NCBI GenBank assembly: GCA_031258195.1
Contig: JAIRNF010000055.1
Coordinates: 1-56,681, forward strand
Reading direction: 5' to 3'
Length of the DNA stretch: 56,681 bases
Source: Prevotellaceae bacterium
GTDB taxonomy: Bacteria; Bacteroidota; Bacteroidia; Bacteroidales; UBA932
Below the pieces are notes generated by a model. It was not told where the DNA came from. It did not search any database and saw nothing but the letters and a program-made list of their open reading frames with translations. Positions within the stretch are counted from its first letter, which is position 1. Every line of letters begins with the position of its first letter. A program made the position numbers and the translations under genes. Shown here in pieces: positions 53,661 to 56,681 of this stretch.

Positions 53661-55040
53661 ATGACTCTTATAAAATCAATATCTGGAATACGTGGAACCA
53701 TTGGTGGTTCTATTGGAGAAGGGCTAAGTCCTATCGACACCGTAAAGTTTACGTCTGCCTATGCCTTTTGGCTGCAACAACAGAATCCTAATAAAAAATT
53801 ACGTGTAGTTGTGGGTAGGGATGCCCGCATATCGGGTAAAATGGTTCTGCAGCTGGTGTGCGGTACGCTTATGGGTTGCGGTATTGATGTGGTTGATGCA
53901 GACCTTGCCACGACCCCAACAGTAGAGATGGCTGTAACCTTTAATAATGCCGACGGTGGTATTATTCTTACGGCGAGCCATAACCCTAAGCAATGGAGCG
54001 CGCTTAAACTACTAAACGGGAAAGGCGAATTTCTTAACGCTGCTGACGGAGAAGTCATGCTGGCTATAGCAGAAAAAGGCGATTTTAGCTACGCTTTTAT
54101 CGACGATATCGGAAGATACTCTCAAAAATCGTTTACCGAACAGCACATACAAGCAGTGCTTAACCACCCATTAGTAGATGTAGAGGCTATATACCGTGCC
54201 GGATTTAAGGTTGTACTAGATGCTGTTAATTCTGTTGGAGGTATTGCCATACCTATGCTTCTAGAGGCTATGGGCGTAAACTGTGTAAAGCTGTACTGCG
54301 AACCTAACGGAGAATTTCCACACAACCCCGAACCGCTACCTGAACATTTGACAGAAATTTCTGCCAAAGTAAAAGAAGAGCAGGCAGACCTTGGCATTGT
54401 GGTAGATCCAGATGTTGACCGCCTTGCATTAGTTTGCGAAAATGGAGAGATGTTTGGCGAAGAATATACTCTGGTTGCCGTTGCCGATTACGTATTGTCG
54501 CAAAAGCCGGGCAATACGGTTTCTAACCTGTCATCATCAAGAGCATTAAGAGATATTACCGAAAAACATGGCGAACAATATTTTGCTTCAGCAGTTGGCG
54601 AGGTAAACGTTGTTACGATGATGAAAGAAAAAGATGCCGTTATCGGTGGTGAAGGGAACGGCGGAATTATTATGCCCGATCTTCACTACGGTCGCGACGC
54701 ACTGATTGGTGTTGCGCTTTTCCTTACTCATCTTGCCAAGCAGAATAAAAAGGCATCTGAGCTAAGAGCAGAATATCCCCCTTACTTCATCTCCAAGAAT
54801 AAGTTGGAGCTGACGCCAAATACCAATATGGATGCCTTACTGGATAAAGTAAAGAAGCATTTTGCAACAGAAAAGATAAACGATATAGACGGCGTACGTG
54901 TTGATTTTGAAAAAGACAAAAAGTGGGTACACCTAAGAAAATCTAATACCGAATCTATTATCAGAATCTATGCCGAAGCAAGTACTATGGAGCCGGCAAA
55001 CGAACTGGCAGATCAGGTAAAGCAAGTGCTGAAAAGCTAA
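53661..55040 (+). CDS. glmM: Phosphoglucosamine mutase-type alpha-D-phosphohexomutase
   Basis: A 459-residue enzyme with the four-domain phosphohexomutase layout. The phosphoserine is Ser106 in TASHNP, and the metal loop is DPDVDR with Asp249, Asp251 and Asp253. The sugar loop is GEGNGGI and the phosphate-binding loop near the C-terminus is RKSNTESIIRIY. The length and GlmM-like features favour conversion of glucosamine-6-phosphate to glucosamine-1-phosphate for peptidoglycan and LPS; phosphomannomutase activity cannot be excluded. It leads a + strand operon. Confidence 0.88.
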   Translation: MTLIKSISGIRGTIGGSIGEGLSPIDTVKFTSAYAFWLQQQNPNKKLRVVVGRDARISGKMVLQLVCGTLMGCGIDVVDADLATTPTVEMAVTFNNADGGIILTASHNPKQWSALKLLNGKGEFLNAADGEVMLAIAEKGDFSYAFIDDIGRYSQKSFTEQHIQAVLNHPLVDVEAIYRAGFKVVLDAVNSVGGIAIPMLLEAMGVNCVKLYCEPNGEFPHNPEPLPEHLTEISAKVKEEQADLGIVVDPDVDRLALVCENGEMFGEEYTLVAVADYVLSQKPGNTVSNLSSSRALRDITEKHGEQYFASAVGEVNVVTMMKEKDAVIGGEGNGGIIMPDLHYGRDALIGVALFLTHLAKQNKKASELRAEYPPYFISKNKLELTPNTNMDALLDKVKKHFATEKINDIDGVRVDFEKDKKWVHLRKSNTESIIRIYAEASTMEPANELADQVKQVLKS

Positions 55041-55048
55041 ACGTACTT

Positions 55049-55733
55049 ATGCTTAAGCTAAAACAAACATCTTATTGCCTATGTGTTTTTATACTATGCT
55101 CTTGTGGTACTTTTCGAGAAAGCATCCAAAGGCTAAGGGAAAGTAATGAAGGATTAAAAGAAAATGTAAAAATGAGTTTTAGTGCAATGTCCTCGAATAC
55201 GGCTATGCTTATCGCTTTTTTTAGGCGATTCTGCCTCCTCAATCCATAAGGAAAACGCTTTTGATTCAACCATGAATGTCTATATTTATTCTCTTAATGC
55301 ATCATTTTCCGGTAATCGTTGGTCTCCTTTCAATGTATCAATAGATAGTATAGAGATGCAGTACTGTTCAAGCATAATAGCGGCTAACAAGCTGTGGCAA
55401 ATCGATACCTTAACAGTTTCATTTTCAGATGAACGAAGTATCCCTTTTTACAAAATGTACTTAGGCGTAGATACACTGAGCGTTGCCGTAAAATGCGCAT
55501 ACGATTACGATAATAACAGAGATAGCCTCAGAGTTTTTACAAGCAGCCATATTCTTAACGGTGATATTTCCGACGGAGGCAATCTATTACGCCTTAATCA
55601 TGATGGAAATAGAGACACTTTGCTTCCTTTAAGCAAAGAACAACGAGTTCCGGTTAACAATAAAGATGACTATAGCGTAGAATATAAGCTCAATAAAAAA
55701 GGAGATTGGGAAATAACAAAATCACCACATTAA
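55049..55733 (+). pseudogene. Putative lipoprotein, frameshifted at a T7 run
   Basis: The first frame (66 residues from ATG 55049, 8 bases after glmM) starts with a signal and a lipobox-like LCSC. It runs out of frame after AMLIAF into a stop at 55249. The +1 frame continues immediately with LGDSASSIHKENAFD to the stop at 55733. The switch falls at the T7 run 55216-55222; deleting one T would join them into one protein of about 227 residues. No known family is recognised: mostly beta-strand-like sequence (NVYIYSLNASFSG). Alternatively the second part starts separately at GTG/ATG 55182. Confidence 0.55.
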
Positions 55734-55739
55734 ACAACA

Positions 55740-56384
55740 ATGGATATAATTTTTGAATTACTTTCACGGCTTATCAGCCAGAAAAACGGGGCTGTATCTG
55801 AAAATATGACGGATAATGGTATCATTTATAAAATAAACTATGGTGTAGCGCTGCATACCATAAAAAAGATTGCAGAAGAATATGCTCCTGACCATGAGCT
55901 GGCACAGTTGCTCTACGAGCGCGATGAGCGTGAAGCCAAGCTAGCAGCCGTATATATAGAAGATGCGCAGGCTATAAAGGCAGAGCAGCTAGAGCGCTGG
56001 GCTAAAGATTTTATCAACGTAGAGCTGGCAGAAGTGGCAAGCGGTCAGCTATTCTACAAAACGCCCTATGCCCTCCCCCACAGCTACGAGTGGTGTATGT
56101 CGCCAAATATCTACTTACAAAAAGCCGGTTGGACTATAATTGCACGAATAGCTATGCTGGAAGAAATAACCAACCAGCAGCTGATACCTTATCTTAAGCT
56201 GGCAGAGAGTGCCGATTTGTCGCAAGCTATCGTGCGACAAGCCGTAATTTCTGCTCTAGTAAGGCTTGGCATGAAAAATGATGAGTTGAAAAAAGATATA
56301 ATTGAACTTACAAGCAGCCTAAAGAATGAAAGTGCTGATAAACAGCCAGTTGCCGAAGAAGTATTAGTTTTTGGTTCAAGCTAG
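55740..56384 (+). CDS. AlkD-like DNA alkylation repair (HEAT-repeat) protein
   Basis: A 214-residue all-helical protein resembling the DNA alkylation repair family (AlkD type). Typical elements are LAQLLYERDEREAKLAAVYI, a middle part with FINVELAEVAS and WTIIARIAM, and helical HEAT-like repeats to the end. AlkD is a glycosylase that removes alkylated bases, but many family members lack activity; no catalytic assignment is made. It starts 6 bases after the frameshifted lipoprotein, so it belongs to the glmM operon. Confidence 0.72.
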   Translation: MDIIFELLSRLISQKNGAVSENMTDNGIIYKINYGVALHTIKKIAEEYAPDHELAQLLYERDEREAKLAAVYIEDAQAIKAEQLERWAKDFINVELAEVASGQLFYKTPYALPHSYEWCMSPNIYLQKAGWTIIARIAMLEEITNQQLIPYLKLAESADLSQAIVRQAVISALVRLGMKNDELKKDIIELTSSLKNESADKQPVAEEVLVFGSS

Positions 56385-56681
56385 CTTTAGGAAGATATTA
56401 TCCATGTAAGCCGTTGCCGTCCGATGAAGAACAGGCAAACAAAAACCGCGCGCGTTTCCGAGCGAAAAACGGGAGCCGCGGTTCGTCTTTTCAGCCTTGA
56501 CGTCGAGGCGGAAAAGACCGCGGAGCCGTTCGGCGGGCGAGCCGACGCCCGTTCTTAAGGGTAAGGCGGACGCTGACGCGGTCGTTTATTCCGACGGATT
56601 CGGAGCCCGCGCGGAGCGGCGAGTTACGGGTATAAAAAGCGCCACGGGGTCGGGCGCGGCGAGAACGCGTTCGCGAACGGA
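56385..56681. other. GC-rich terminal stretch without a recognised gene
   Basis: From about 56400 on the sequence becomes much richer in G and C than anything before it. The only short open frame (56424-56558, 44 codons) has no family resemblance. An imperfect hairpin (AACCGCG ... CGCGGTT, about 56443-56483) precedes TTTTTGTTT on the minus strand, as a leftward terminator would. The abrupt change suggests recent foreign DNA or a chimeric contig end. Confidence 0.55.

Noticed and set aside
56424-56558. 44-codon open frame in the GC-rich end
   Set aside because: Short, no family resemblance, and expected by chance in GC-rich DNA.
1-56681. CRISPR arrays, insertion sequences, prophage or restriction systems
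   Set aside because: No regularly spaced repeats, transposase, phage structural or restriction genes were seen.

Overview
The window is a chromosomal segment of a bacterium in the phylum Bacteroidota, most likely order Bacteroidales. The support is the gene order rpsU - xerC-like - hpf - tRNA(Thr, Tyr, Gly, Thr) - tuf - tRNA-Trp - secE - nusG - rplKAJL - rpoBC, the RpoB/RpoC lengths (about 1270 and 1429 aa), the guaB - parvulin - SurA - OstA-like operon, and repeated promoter boxes of the form TAnnTTTG with an upstream TTTG about 18-19 bases away. Shine-Dalgarno sites are generally absent. Base composition is moderately AT-rich throughout, except for the last ~270 bases. No genus is claimed.

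Region 1 (353-12815, + strand) is a lipid/polyene-type gene cluster resembling aryl-polyene/flexirubin loci: acyltransferase, ketosynthase, acyl carrier protein, hotdog thioesterase (frameshifted), an MMPL-type exporter carrying a C-terminal methyltransferase-like domain, a small DMT transporter, a CrtI-like FAD oxidoreductase, a LolA-like carrier, FabG, a DUF1963/YwqG-like protein, an SDR and a tandem VOC protein. No second ketosynthase, dehydratase, CoA/ACP ligase or aromatic-starter gene is present in the window.

Region 2 (12883-18427, - strand) holds a housekeeping run: S41 tail-specific protease, dCMP deaminase, a small TPR protein, a COG4299 acyltransferase with an internal insertion, threonine aldolase and nitroreductase. 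A large TPR protein and rpe follow on the + strand (18655-21369). The next minus-strand operon is guaB, a PPIase-like lipoprotein, SurA and an OstA-like protein (21317-27028); the last overlaps rpe tail to tail.

Region 3 (27278-31376, - strand) begins with two very AT-rich genes, a two-helix membrane protein and a WbqC-like protein, which look inserted. They are followed by a NamZ-like exo-muramidase and a YitT-type membrane protein. On the + strand lie an S41 lipoprotein and a small secreted Spy-like protein (31493-33376).

Region 4 (33454-49221, - strand) is the transcription/translation block. It contains five tRNAs, two tandem promoters, a possible rplL-rpoB attenuator, and rpsU preceded by an unusually strong Shine-Dalgarno sequence. 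A methyltransferase gene with a missing middle section lies between this block and the hpf terminator.

Region 5 (49334-56384) carries an outer-membrane barrel protein, an HhH protein, miaA, a pRiA4b ORF-3-like protein and a LuxC-like acyl-CoA reductase on the - strand. On the + strand are glmM, a frameshifted lipoprotein and an AlkD-like HEAT protein. After about 56400 composition jumps to very GC-rich with no convincing gene, which suggests foreign DNA or a chimeric assembly end.
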